From assembly GCA_003427395.1 (NCBI GenBank), contig BFEA01000024.1, positions 3,215,603 through 3,279,602 of the forward strand: a stretch of DNA of 64,000 bases. Reading direction: 5' to 3'. The stretch comes from Chara braunii. Taxonomy: Eukaryota; Streptophyta; Charophyceae; Charales; Characeae. A program made the translations under genes and the position numbers. Below, piece after piece: positions 21,902 to 33,390 of this stretch (positions are counted from its first letter, which is position 1; the number at the start of each line of letters is the position of its first letter). Below the pieces are notes generated by a model that did no database searches, was not told the DNA's origin, and saw only the letters and a list, made by a program, of their open reading frames with translations.

Positions 21902-22990
21902 TTGTGCTCCCTCGCGTTTATTTTTATGCTTTGTTATTTTTATTATTATTATTCCTACTTTTGTTTTTACCGATGTCCTTGCCTCGGTGGTCGGTTTCGA
22001 GACCGATGTCGGGACCGACAGGCCTGGCTCAACTGCTACATTGCCCTACGGGTGGCCGTCATGGCATTCGAGGACCTTGATCACGCGCCTCTTTCGGCGG
22101 GCCCGCTCGGGTTCCGGCGTGTCCTGGATGCTGGAAAAATTCCTCTTTCTGCGCGTCTTGAAACTCGGACCGGGAAGTTCAACGTGCATGCGAGCCGGTG
22201 GGTAATTAGCCCACGAGGCGGAAAGAAACCTGGGTGGCGGGGGTCGTTGCGGGTGTACAGTCCGTCACCCACTATCTGCTGTGAGAGGTTCGAGTGTGAG
22301 CATGCCCATTGGGGCCCGCAAGATTGTGAACTATGCCTGGGCGGGGCTTTTGGGGCACCAGTGGGAGGCTGCCGCAGTGTTGGCTGTGCGGCAGGCTGTC
22401 CCAGCGGCTGTCCACATAGAACCCTTCCCCACTTGATTTTCAAATTTCTCATTTGAATATTTGCAACTACCACCAAGGACTGCGTGGGGACCCGTGGGAT
22501 GGTGGAGTAGGCCTGGGCAGCCGTGGCCGGGGGGGTACACCTTACGCCAACCACGACCTGCAGTGAGCAGTTTGAGTGGGGCATGCCCTTGGGCCCCGAA
22601 AGAGGGTGGACTAGGCCTGGCTCAGTGGCCCAGGGGCATCAGGGCAGAGGCCCGCAGTAGCACTGTGCGAATCACACGTCGAACTTGCATATAGGGGCGA
22701 AAGACTAATCGAACGGTCTAGTAGCTGGCTGCCTCTGAAGTTCCCCTCAGGATAGAAGAGGGCGGTGGGCAGTTCTACTGCACGGAACTAAGGCGGAGCA
22801 CTACGACAAGGGGACTGGCGAAGAAAACGACGAAGCAGGCGCAGCGCTAGCATCTGGGGCACAGCGCTAGCATCGAGTAAAAGGAAAGGGGGCCTGAGGC
22901 AGCGGAGAAGAGAAGGAATCCGGACGCGAAGTTGAGTCGGGTGCATGCGGGCTGGAAGAAGCAGTGACTAAAGAATAGTTATGGCGGACG
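21902..22990. other. No gene recognised
   Basis: GC-rich sequence with GGGGCC-type words. Long frames exist on both strands but have no domain and no homologue elsewhere in the window. A pyrimidine/T-rich patch lies at 21920-21970. Confidence 0.4.
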
Positions 22991-22999
22991 GGAAATCAC

Positions 23000-25170
23000 G
23001 TAGCTCGCTCGATTCTTGATGGAATCGGGCGAACTAAGATGTTGAACTCTGGTTTTTGGGCTGGCCAAATGTAATGGCGGAGTTAGATTTTGCAGTAGGT
23101 TAGTAAGTTAGTTGGTACATAAGAATGGAGCTGCGCGGAGGTGAGGAGAGGGAGAGATATGGCCGCTCGAGAAAACAGAGAGCTTGCCCGATTCTCCATG
23201 AAATCGAGCGAGGGAGGACACTGATCTGAGGTTTCAAGGCGTCGTGAGAATCATGGCGGTGTCGGATTCATCTATAGGTTAGCGGTTTGGCAGGAGTCAA
23301 TATTGAAAGTTGGGTCCAATGGGAAGGCTCGAAACCGACGATGTATTTTTCCTTGTTCTAGTGGAAAATTCATTTTTGTTTTCATTTTTCTCTCCTTTTT
23401 TCTGCACTTTCGTGAATAGAGGAAGGGAGTTGTTACTACTCACCATCGTGTTCTCGCCATCAGGGCCATCCATGCGATTCGGTGCAGCCCGATCGTGGTC
23501 GTCATTTCTCGTTTTTGACACTGCTACTTGTTTCGCTCACGACAGTCATGTCTTGACATGTCAGTGGTCACTGTTGGAAGAACCTGGCCGCCTTAATGGA
23601 CAGGCACATTCATTTCTCTAAGGGAGGTAGGACTAGGTGATAGGAGCATACTTACCTGGCGTTGGTGATCTTGTCCGACATTTGCATGTATCTTCCCGCA
23701 TTCTAGCGGAAGATTCATTTAGAGTGTTCTCATTCTATCGATGGAAGGGGCGTGAGGCCAGCCTCGAGGTTGGAGACTTACCTGTTGGCCGGTGCGTTGC
23801 TCATCCTATCGATCGAAGTATGCGGGGAAGCAGGAGCTGCAGGCGGGGGAAGAGACTGTGCAGTGGGCGTACCTGACCGGCTTCCAGAAGGAGATTCGTT
23901 CTCCTTCTACACATTCGATGGGCAGCGGAGCGAGGCCGTCTCCCCCTTGAGTGTGTCGTGGCTCGCTGTTGTTTCCTCCTTGCCATGGTCATCTCCATCA
24001 GACCATCGCCATCACCCCGACTGCTGGTGCCGCTCCGTGTGGTGTTCGTCGTTGAGGTCGTGCTTGCTGTTTCCGTCTGGGTGTGACTGTGAGCCATGCT
24101 CGGTGGTCGTTGCTACCAGTTGGATCCAACCGTAAGGGTAGCTCGGTACTGATTGTGAAAGGAGAGAGGAGGGGGACTCACTTGGCAACTTGGGGGTGTG
24201 GCACGAATCCAAAGTTGAGTTACGGCGCCAGACTGCGTAGAAGTCCAGGTCGGGTTGCAGCAGAGTATCGAGCCCTTTTCTAGCGGAAGATTCACATGGA
24301 TGCTGCCCGTCCCACAGACCATCTCTAACTTGGAGCGCACTGTAGTCGGCCATGTTATAATGGGAGATTCATTCCCATCTAGTATGTTCGGCAAGTATGA
24401 ACCGCACGAGCATGCAAGCCATACAAGAGAGGGAGAGAAGATTGAACTTACCTGTGTTGCTGTTTGTGATCATTTGCAGTAAGCCGCGACCAGTTGAGTG
24501 AGTGGATGGAACAGACTGTGTTGGATTGTGTGGTCAGCTCGCACCTTGCCGTTCAAGCTGGTTTCCAGAGGGGGAGTCCACCTGCAATCCAGGAAGCCAG
24601 ACCTTGCAGTTATACATATTAGAGTTTGAACAACTCTGTATTGCTAGTTAGTGTTGGTAAGGGTACCATGGCCTTGTTGTTGGCGAACTGCTCGGCAAAG
24701 TGTCGTTTACACTAACACAGCCCAGTGTCTTCCTGCTGCGCTGTGTTTTTTTTACTACTGTTGGTGGGGCAGCTGAGTTTGCCCGACGACCAACTACCTG
24801 TGCCACTGCTGAGAACAACCTTCATGAAGTTTCGTTGCTGTGTTTCCGAGTGTACTATACAAAGGGGAACATTTGCTCTAGCGCTGCAGGGTTTCCACTG
24901 TGTTGGGATGCGGTGCTTGGGATCGTTGGTATTTACTAGGGGTTGTTGCTGTTAAAACTTACCGCTGTTGTATTTGGAGTGCTAGTGTTCCAGCCAGTTG
25001 TTGCTATTCCCGAAAATCATTGTTCTTGTGCACCTTCTTGGACTACTATTGTACCCTTTGCTGTGCACGGTTGTTGAATGCACCACGTTCTGTTGAGTTT
25101 TTGTTGTGTTCCGCCTGCATTTCGAATAGGACACAGGGCGTGTGCTCTATTCGAGCGCTGCTTTTTTAGG
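23000..25170 (+). other. Hairpin-rich upstream part of family copy A
   Basis: Non-coding, with hairpins that share a loop but not a stem. TTTTCC/GGAAAA (23347-23368) and TCTTCC/GGAAGA (23691-23713) both enclose TTCTAG. GAAGGAGA/TCTCCTTC is perfect at 23887-23907. TCGCTCGATTC/GAATCGGGCGA (23005-23032) and CTTGCCCGATT/AATCGAGCGAG (23183-23212) are 11-bp stems. I assign this to copy A by style and position; the exact left end is unknown. Confidence 0.45.
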
Positions 25171-25600
25171 CTGCGTAGCGGCCGTCAGGAGAGGCGACGT
25201 CGTGGCTTGGAGAGGTAATCAGGCTGTGCAACAAGGTTACTGCTGCGATTTGGAGGACTATCAGGGTGAGGTTACTCTACATTTTGACTACGGTTCGACG
25301 ATCCTTGTTGCGCTTCAGCTACCATTGCGGGCCCCTCAGGCGCGTCAAGGTTACAAGGCCCTCTCGCGCGAGTCTAGGTGTACCTTTCTTGCATCTGATC
25401 GACTAAATGATTCTCCCTCTCTCCTTGTTCCTCTCAGTCTAGTCTGTTGGTTTAGAGAGGAAGGCGGCAGGCGGGATTGAAACCCGTAATCCGTAACAAG
25501 GCCTCTGTGGGAGGTTCTTCCCAATGATTGCGGGAGCTCTGCCGGAACCTAGGCGAGGTTCTGGAGGCAGGGAATCATCAGGTATAAGTTCTTCTGCCTG
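25170..25600 (+). other. Segment shared by copies A and B (coding status unclear)
   Basis: 25260-25490 aligns to the reverse complement of about 40540-40770. Both are open (HFDYGSTI here, QFDVGLTE in B; RAPQARQGYKAL here, RGPQASEDIKAL in B), but the frame differs by one base at the 3' end where the nucleotides are most alike, so conservation may be at RNA or DNA level. It is followed by the box GCGGGAGCTCTGCCGG (near 25531) and a 6-bp hairpin GAACCT/AGGTTC (25545-25561), both also in copies B and D. Confidence 0.5.
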
Positions 25601-26114
25601 TGTAAACCCACTATGCCCGTATTTTGACTACATCCCTTCTAGTATGTCTGGTGTCTATGAGTGCGTTCCCCTATGATTTTGTTTTTTTTTCATAACTAAA
25701 TCAAAATAATTGGAAGGAACGCATGCTTAAGATTTTAGTTTCCTTTTTATTATGATTGAAAGTAGACTAAGGGATGAATTGGGGGGCAGGTGGGAGGAAG
25801 TTGGTTTTGCATGTGTTTGATCAGGCCAACTAAGGACCGGGCATTGTTTCTAAGTTGAAGGGCCCATGGCTATGTTTATTGCTTGTTTTTTGAAAGACCG
25901 GTGTTGGCTCTAAGTTGAACAACCTGGTCACTATGTTTATTTCTGAGGGCTTGCCTGACTGATCTTCGAGACGAAGCATTGTTTTTAAGCTAAATGGCTT
26001 GGTCTATCTATTACTTTTGGGGTTTATGACTGAAGTTCGGTCGAAAGGTTTAACTTCATGATTTGAGTGGCTTAAGATGGGATGAACATTGTTTTTAAGC
26101 TAAATGGTTTAGCC

Positions 26115-27213
26115 CAGGGTTGTCACGCGGGGATCCCCGAGGCCCAAGCCGGGGTAGGGGTTTCNNNNNNNNNNNNNNNNNNNNNNNNNNNNNNNNNNNN
26201 NNNNNNNNNNNNNNNNNNNNNNNNNNNNNNNNNNNNNNNNNNNNNNNNNNNNNNNNNNNNNNNNNNNNNNNNNNNNNNNNNNNNNNNNNNNNNNNNNNNN
26301 NNNNNNNNNNNNNNNNNNNNNNNNNNNNNNNNNNNNNNNNNNNNNNNNNNNNNNNNNNNNNNNNNNNNNNNNNNNNNNNNNNNNNNNNNNNNNNNNNNNN
26401 NNNNNNNNNNNNNNNNNNNNNNNNNNNNNNNNNNNNNNNNNNNNNNNNNNNNNNNNNNNNNNNNNNNNNNNNNNNNNNNNNNNNNNNNNNNNNNNNNNNN
26501 NNNNNNNNNNNNNNNNNNNNNNNNNNNNNNNNNNNNNNNNNNNNNNNNNNNNNNNNNNNNNNNNNNNNNNNNNNNNNNNNNNNNNNNNNNNNNNNNNNNN
26601 NNNNNNNNNNNNNNNNNNNNNNNNNNNNNNNNNNNNNNNNNNNNNNNNNNNNNNNNNNNNNNNNNNNNNNNNNNNNNNNNNNNNNNNNNNNNNNNNNNNN
26701 NNNNNNNNNNNNNNNNNNNNNNNNNNNNNNNNNNNNNNNNNNNNNNNNNNNNNNNNNNNNNNNNNNNNNNNNNNNNNNNNNNNNNNNNNNNNNNNNNNNN
26801 NNNNNNNNNNNNNNNNNNNNNNNNNNNNNNNNNNNNNNNNNNNNNNNNNNNNNNNNNNNNNNNNNNNNNNNNNNNNNNNNNNNNNNNNNNNNNNNNNNNN
26901 NNNNNNNNNNNNNNNNNNNNNNNNNNNNNNNNNNNNNNNNNNNNNNNNNNNNNNNNNNNNNNNNNNNNNNNNNNNNNNNNNNNNNNNNNNNNNNNNNNNN
27001 NNNNNNNNNNNNNNNNNNNNNNNNNNNNNNNNNNNNNNNNNNNNNNNNNNNNNNNNNNNNNNNNNNNNNNNNNNNNNNNNNNNNNNNNNNNNNNNNNNNN
27101 NNNNNNNNNNNNNNNNNNNNNNNNNNNNNNNNNNNNNNGCCGGGGTTGGGGGTGCCCACCCCTGGACCCCCGGACCCCCGCCGGGGCCCCGGGGCCGGGG
27201 CTCGACAACCCTG
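26115..27213. mobile_element. hAT-type DNA transposon, mostly an assembly gap
   Basis: Terminal inverted repeats CAGGGTTGTC (26115-26124) and GACAACCCTG (27204-27213) match perfectly and begin with the CAGGG typical of hAT ends. They are flanked by the 8-bp duplication GTTTAGCC (26107-26114 and 27214-27221), the hAT target size. The ends are very GC-rich. Bases 26165-27138 are N, so no transposase can be seen and the real length is unknown. Confidence 0.88.
26165..27138. other. Assembly gap (974 N)
   Basis: A run of N lies inside the hAT element. Flanks are extremely GC-rich, which may explain the gap. Any open frame spanning it is meaningless. Confidence 0.99.
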
Positions 27214-27629
27214 GTTTAGCCTGAAGCCACTCATAAGTTGTAAACTAAGTATAACTGGAAGTACCTTATTTATATTTGCATGTGAACAGGCCGTTGGACA
27301 TTGTTTCTAAGTGGAATGGTTCCGCCATAAGCCAAATCACTAAGAAGAGAAGGAAAAGTAAGGAGTATAATTGGAAGTGACTTGGGCAAGCTGAGCATTG
27401 TTCTTAAGCTAAATGGCTCAGTCCCCTGCCCATATTTCTTTTCTTTTGAAGGCAAGTCAGAGAGTTATTAAATTTTGGATATTTCAACAACTTAGGGCGA
27501 CTAGGCATGGTTTCTAAGCTGAATGACCTAGTCATACGCCCAAAGAAGAGAAAAGTAGTTGTGCAACCTCTTCGTGAATAATCTAAGGCATGTTAGGCAT
27601 TGTTTCTAAGCTGAATGGTCTAGTGTCAT

Positions 27630-28205
27630 TCCATATGTAAGTTGCGTAAGGGATAAATCATCTAAAGGTTCTATGAACTATCTTATGTGGAATTAACCTG
27701 GGCTTTGGTGAGAGTACTTAACCATTGTGGTATGGACTTGCAGGTGATTGAGTGTGAGCACTACTTAGTTTGAGTGTCAGCTTTGATAGGTAGTTGCTTT
27801 AGATCCTCGCCACGTCCTAGAGCTATAGGAGTTAGGTTAATTTTTTGCATTTTCTAGGATAACTTTATTTTTCCATACTTGGTTTTGTATAAATTTTGGA
27901 AAGCTACTTTCGCTACGGGAAGCCTTGCTGAATTTTTTACAAATCCAAAGAGTTGGTTAAATCTTGGTCTTTTAAAGTTCAACTTTTGTGTAAGTTATAT
28001 ATATGGCTTAGTAAAAATTTGGGAAGCGTACTTTTTTAAGGGAGATGTTGCCCAAACTTTTACTGAATCAGGGAGTTTGACAAGATTTGACCTTGTGAAG
28101 TCAGGATTATTTTGAGTTTTATATTTAACCTTATGTAAATTCTGAAAACACACTTTTCCTACAAGTGCCAATTTTTTTTTTAATTTTGAAGAGGTAGATT
28201 CATAT
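27630..28205 (+). other. Copy A, AT-rich middle segment
   Basis: Non-coding. It aligns to C (45890-46650) and, inverted, to B (38690-39400). A motif around TTGATAGGTAG is followed by alternating units containing CGGGAAGC.TTGC (for example near 27915) and GGGAAGC plus GATG.TGCCCAAA (near 28022-28060). The same two alternating motifs recur three to six times in B and C. ATAT at 28202-28205 is the left target-site copy of E3. Confidence 0.65.
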
Positions 28206-28356
28206 TGCAAGGAAGATGAGCAATGGTGAACTTCAGCAATCAAACAACATCATATACACAAGACCAGATAGTCGTGACCTCGAACCAACAGCAGAATTGC
28301 ATCACGAGTTTTACCAAATAAGAACACGCCAAAAACTCATAATTGACAATGCAGGT
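28206..28356 (-). mobile_element. 3' LTR of E3, truncated
   Basis: Matches the right-hand LTR (34667 onward and again its internal part near 35095-35150) but only about 150 bp remain. It joins integrase coding sequence directly at 28357, so the end of integrase, the polypurine tract and most of this LTR have been deleted. Confidence 0.8.
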
Positions 28357-29216
28357 AGTAGAAAGTCTAAAGGCAGTCGGGGTCTGAAGGTCAGTAGCAA
28401 GCTGTTAGGACTGACTTCGGTCGCGCTGTGCACAACATTATTATACAAACTGGCGATGAGAGCAAGTTTCTCATCCCAATCTACCTGATTTGGCTTGATG
28501 TAATCCCGTAGCAGGTGTTGTACAGCGCGGTTCATTTGTTCAGCCTGCCCGTTTGCCTCGGGATGATTTCCTTATGTCATCTGCAGTTGCGTGCCTTGCT
28601 CTGCAGCTGCTGCTTTCCACAATTCGTTGGTAAATCGCACGTCCCGGTCGCTAACGATAGACTTTGGCAATCGAAAATCTCTAACCCAATTCTCTTTAAA
28701 CATTGTAATCACATACTCCGTCTTAGCTGTTGCCGACATTCCAACTAACCTAGCAAACTTACTAAACCTATCCACAATGACGTAGATGTAGCGCATTCCA
28801 CTCTTGCTGGTGACCAGCGTATCCATGAAGTCCATGGACAGGCTCTCACTAGGCCTTTCCGGAATCGGAAGGGGCTTCAGGAGCCCAAGAGGAGCTTGAG
28901 TACGTGGCTTGTCCCTCTGACAGACATGACAAGTCTACAACTTAGCATCTCTCATCAATGTGGGCCACTAGAACCGCTGCAACAGATTGGCTGCAGTCTT
29001 CTTAACGCCAAGATGTCTGGTGGCATCATGACATTCTCCTAGAAATAAACAACGCAAAGACTCCCTATTAGGAACACACAAACATTTATTTCCAGCCTTC
29101 TCAAGGAACAGCAAGTCGTTGACCAACTCAAACTCAGCAGAAGTCACTTTGTCCTTCGCCTCGAGTCTGCGGATGATCTCAGACATGAACGGATCCTCGC
29201 GATAAGCTTCCACCAA
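28357..29216 (-). pseudogene. E3 integrase, C-terminus deleted
   Basis: On the minus strand: HHCC region (ECHDATRHLG, then CHVCQRDKP) with stops between, then the DDE core with SMDFMDTLV, IVSDRDVRFTN and PEANGQAEQ, all catalytic acids present, and a TGA shortly before PEANG. It ends in FRPRLPLDFLLPA where LTR sequence begins. No chromodomain remains. The sequence is closest to E1. Confidence 0.87.
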
Positions 29217-29285
29217 AGATTGAGTAACATCGTCCGCAAGATTGAACTCAGTAATCAGCGCACCTGAGAAATCAGGTCTACGCGA

Positions 29286-30614
29286 CTAGGCATCAACAAC
29301 CTTGTTGTACTCGCCCTTGATGTACTGGGGCTCGAAGTCATACTGCTCTATGACTTCAATCCAACACTTCAGAGCGTCAGAGAGCACCGACTGAGTTCTC
29401 ATCCATCTCAGTGTCTGATGATCAGTCCTGAGAATGAAGAACCTCCCAAGGAGATAGTGCCTCCAATGGGTCAGAGCCTTGTAAACCGCATAGAGTTCCT
29501 TCTCATAGGTGGACTTAGCCAACTTCTGAGATGGCATTTTCTTGGACATGTACTCAACCGGCCTCAACTTTTTCCCCTCATGTTGTGCAAGTACGACGCC
29601 TATGCCATATTGGCTAGCATCCGTAGTCACTATAAATGGCTTGTCAGGATCAGGAAGTTTCATGACTTCATAATGCGTCAACGCATGCTTCAGATGTCTG
29701 AAAGCAGCCTCGCATCTCTCAGTCCACTCCCAAGGGGAGTCAAGGCAGGTCAGATCAGTCAAAGGGGCGGCAACTATGCTATAGTTCTTCACGAAGTTGC
29801 GATAGTAACCGGTCATCCCTAAGAAAGACCTCATCTCAGTCACAGACTGAGGACGCAGTCAGTCACGAATGCTAGCCACCTTCATGTCATCGGGCTTCAA
29901 CCCTTCCGCGGAAATCTCATGACCCAAGTACAAGACACGGGTGCGGCCAAACTCGCACTTCTCACCGTTGATCTTGAACTTGTGCTGTCGCAAAAGACTC
30001 AGGACTTTGTCCAAATGCGCAACGTGCTCCTCGACAGTCTTACTAAAAATAAGTATGTCATCGAGGTACACGATGACAAACTTATCCAAGTAGTCATGAA
30101 AGATCCGATTCATAGCGGGATGAAAGGTGCCAGGAGCATTGCAAAGATCGAAAGGCATCACCACAAACTCGTACAGACCGTACCTGGTCTGAAATGCGGT
30201 TTTGTGTTGATCCTCGGGCCGGATTGCAATTTGATGGTACCCGGACTTCAGATCTATCTTACTGAAGTACCGACACCCTTGCACTCTATCTAGCAAATCA
30301 TCGATGCGTGGTAGGGGCTCTCTGTTCTTAACAGTGATGGCATTGAGGCCCCTATAATCAATGCACATCCTAAGTGCTCCTTCCTTCTTCTTAGGTACGA
30401 ATAGTACTGGAGACCCATAAGGAGAAACACTCGGTCGGATCCAACCCTTTTCTACGAGTTCCTTGAGTTGTCGGCGAAGCTCATCGAGCTCGCCTGGAGA
30501 CATCCAATAGATCCTACCCTTTGGAGTACTAGACCCTGGGATAATCTCTATCGCGTGGACGACCTCCCTCTCAACAACCCCTGTCGGCTCTTCAAATATC
30601 AGGGTACTTAGCAA
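29286..30614 (-). pseudogene. pol: E3 reverse transcriptase and RNase H
   Basis: RT (30614-29859) is long and well kept: [43 protein letters not shown] at 30057-30068 and LGHEIS. A stop separates it from the connection and RNase H segment (29843-29286), which shows FLGMTGYYRNF, TTDASQYGIGVVL, YEKELYAVY and RTDHQTLRW. All RT catalytic residues are present. The product matches E1 more than E2/E4. Confidence 0.92.
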
Positions 30615-31365
30615 CTACTCCCTTTATCTCCGGTGGCATTTTCACCGGCTCGCCTGCAGCAGAGGCATAAACTAGGTACATACCCTCCTCCTGATTTTGC
30701 TTATAATAATTATAGAACGCGGCCGCACACATGCATCCATGGGACTCAATCAGACTACTAGCTTTGAACTTACGCAATTTGGCGGTCCCTTCACCTGGCA
30801 AAGTGTGTTTGATCACTTTTCGGTCCTAGTCAAACTGGGGCTGTGCCACAGAGAGGTAATACATACCTAACAACATATCCATGGGGAGTTCGTCACTCAC
30901 TAGGAACGAGACGCGATGTCTCAATTCCCCTCCCGCTTACGGGAAACAACACTCAACATCCTGGAGGTAGTCGTTGACTACCATGCGCTGTTTGTTGGCA
31001 TAGGTGGACTCCACAGGTCGACTCAGGCGATGCACTTGCCCCTGTAAGCGCAGCCTCTCAACGCACACACGACTAATGAAGTTCCTAGTCGAGCAAGTGT
31101 CATAATAGGCCCCGGCCTTGCGGCCGCCAATGACCACCTCGCTGATGAACATCTCACCCTTCGAGGCTTTGACCAATGATGTCCAAGAAGCTAGTGGGTC
31201 TGATCTAGACCACTCCTCCTCTAGCTCCTCTAAGGACTCAAACACATCATCGAACAGAGGCTCGATGGGTCTGACTGTGTTTGCTGGAGTCAGTAGCTTG
31301 GGCCATCTCTCGAGATGGTGAGGGTGTGTCCACCATCTCGACCCTAGCAGGAACAACTACTATTC
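30615..31365 (-). pseudogene. E3 aspartic protease region
   Basis: The active-site loop reads GAYYDTCSTRNFIS, so Gly of the D-T-G triad is Cys (31093-31101). Downstream ANKQRMVVNDYLQD matches E1. The frame breaks near 30937, and the following segment (to 30592) reads AKLRKFKASSLIESHGCMC, as in E1. A Gly-to-Cys change in this triad should abolish activity. Confidence 0.8.
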
Positions 31366-33390
31366 CTACTGGCCCGACGTGTTTCCCGGAGCAGTGCCAG
31401 AAGTACTAGCTACATTGCTACCAACGGGATGGGAGGATCCCAACGCCTGCCCCATCGTAGGCGGGATATTCTCGGTCACCTTCTTATTACGACACTTGAA
31501 TTGGTTATGGCCGTATTGATCACAACGAATGCAAGCTTGCCGTGTGTACGGATCTCTCCACACGTCCTCTGTGAGACCCACCTTCACCCATGGGGGAGCG
31601 TTGGGGTCAACTTGACTCCTTGACCGGGAGCCTCCACGGCGTCTACCGGTCGCCTTACCTTTCTGAGTTACGGCAGCGACAACTCCACCCCCTGAAGCTT
31701 CAACGCTGCCAGCCTCTGAACCCACTTCCTCCTAGAAGTTGTCGTCTAACTCGATGGTTGAACCATCGCTATCGACAAACATAATGCGACCTTTCGCCTT
31801 CCAGTTGGGAGGCAGTGACTTCTTCCTACCATCTGTAGTGGGTGCCTGCCCATGCCCTATCTTTGCCTCAAGGTCTAGGGCCTTCTTGCTAAACGAGGGG
31901 AAGTTGTGAACATTGATGTTGGCCTTTGCTGCCAACCGATTCCGGAGAGGCATAGGAAAGCATCTCAGGTAGGAGGTGAGTAAAACTTGGGGGTCATAGC
32001 GCACCCCGGGGACACAGATCAGACGCTCTATAGTGTCGGTGGCCTCCCTCATTGACTTGAACTGCCTCGTGTGCAGTGTCAGGATCGCATCAGTGGCCTT
32101 TTGGGCCTCCTGAGGATCATGCCACCTTTCTTCCACCAACTTGAGGAAGTCATCCAATTGCTGCGTGACTGCCCAAGCGCGAAAGTCATGACCGTATCCC
32201 TGCAGCTGTACTAAACCGCTCAACCATCTTGCTGCACTACCCTCTAGGTAAGATGCAACCACAAGCACTTCCTCGTGCGGCAAGGTGAGTTTACACTTGA
32301 CATAGACCGGCACTGCCCTCAACCAAGTGTCGAGGTCTTCGCCTCTCTTATCCCATGTGAAGGGTTTAGGAGCGGAGATGGCCGTCTTTGGTACCCACTG
32401 AGTTTGTCCCGGTCCCTGCATCCCACTGGGCTGTGGACCGTGTGATACAGGCGGCTGCACTGGCTGCATGGGCTGTGTACCCTGCGGCTGTACAGGCTGC
32501 GAGACAGCAGGTTGCGTTGTAACTGCAATCTGCAACGGAGGTTGGGAATACACTGGTTGTACAGGAACCTGCAAACTAGGACCTGCTGAGAGACCTCCTG
32601 ATAACGGCATGCCCAGGGAAACGGCCTGAACCGATGTTGGGGCTGTATATGGGGATACCCTAGTCACCGGTGGGACAAAAGGAGGAGGATGTGCAACGGG
32701 CCAGGCACCTGGCCCGGACGGTGATGGTGATGCTTGCATCCGCCCGACTAACACAGCCAGACTCTGTTGGATGTCCTGTAAGATCTCCGTCTGGTGATCC
32801 TGCATTACCACTACACATAACAGGACCGACCGAATGGTTCTCACATCATCATCCATTTCTGCTGGGTCCATCTCCTCTAACTCACTGACGTCCTCTTGCC
32901 TCCGCTGCATTCTAGCTCTTCTCCTAATCATTCTTTCTTTCTCAGCCTTAATCTCTCCTAAAGCCTGCTGTAGTTGTGCCTCGCGAGCAGCAGCTCGCTG
33001 TATGGCGACCTCCTCAGGAGTCATTATTAATGGCTGGCTTGCCATAACGCCAGCGGACTGACTCAAAGCCTGCGCAACCGTTAACCCTATAGAGCCCGTT
33101 GACCTTACAAAGTCGGTAGACCCTGCAGAGCGTGTTGACCCTACAATTCCTGAACTACCTGCCTGAGAAATCTGTTGCGCAGAGGTGGCCATTGCTTCCG
33201 AAGCTGCGGCTTCGCTTACCAGCGCCCTGCTAGGCTCCGCTGCTCTAGCCCTCCTCTGCTGCTGCTGCCTCTCTCTAAGCTGGCGGAGCAGATGTCGGTC
33301 GCCCTCTAGTCCTAAAGCCAAGTGGGCGATCGGACGTCTACGTGAATGCAATAGCCGGTCGTCCTCTCCAGTGTCCTCCTTGTCGCTCAT
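31366..33390 (-). pseudogene. gag: E3 gag, nearly intact, one in-frame stop
   Basis: This is the longest preserved frame of the window: 552 codons from ATG 33390. An Arg/Gln-rich N-terminal helix region, a Glu-rich coiled segment, a Pro/Gln/Val linker with repeated PVQP-like words and the capsid (DTWLRAVPVYV, LEGSAARWLSGL, RWHDPQEAQKATDA) follow in order. A TAG at 31732-31734 interrupts the frame, which then continues in phase to the zinc knuckle CIRCDQYGHNQFKC (CX2CX4HX4C) and ends at 31366. E1 shares every block. Confidence 0.9.

Larger units (their letters stand above)
25830..27630 (+). repeat. Copy A stem-loop array (constant loop, variable stems)
   Basis: At least seven units carry the loop CATTGTTTCTAAGCTGAATG or a close variant between complementary arms that differ in each unit. 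Examples: AGACGAAGC/GCTTGGTCT (25969-26005), GGGATGAAC/GTTTAGCCC (26079-26115), GCTGAGC/GCTCAGT (27390-27422), GACTAGG/CCTAGTC (27499-27533, perfect). Spacing between units is irregular, about 60-120 bp, so it is not a simple satellite. The hAT element and an N gap split the array. Confidence 0.8.

Noticed and set aside
26082-27310. Four long open frames across the N block
   Set aside because: They are produced by N being read as open; only the hAT ends carry information.
25600-28200. CRISPR-like array (constant repeats with variable spacers)
   Set aside because: The constant part is a loop and the variable parts are complementary arms; spacing is irregular, no cas genes, and the DNA is eukaryotic.
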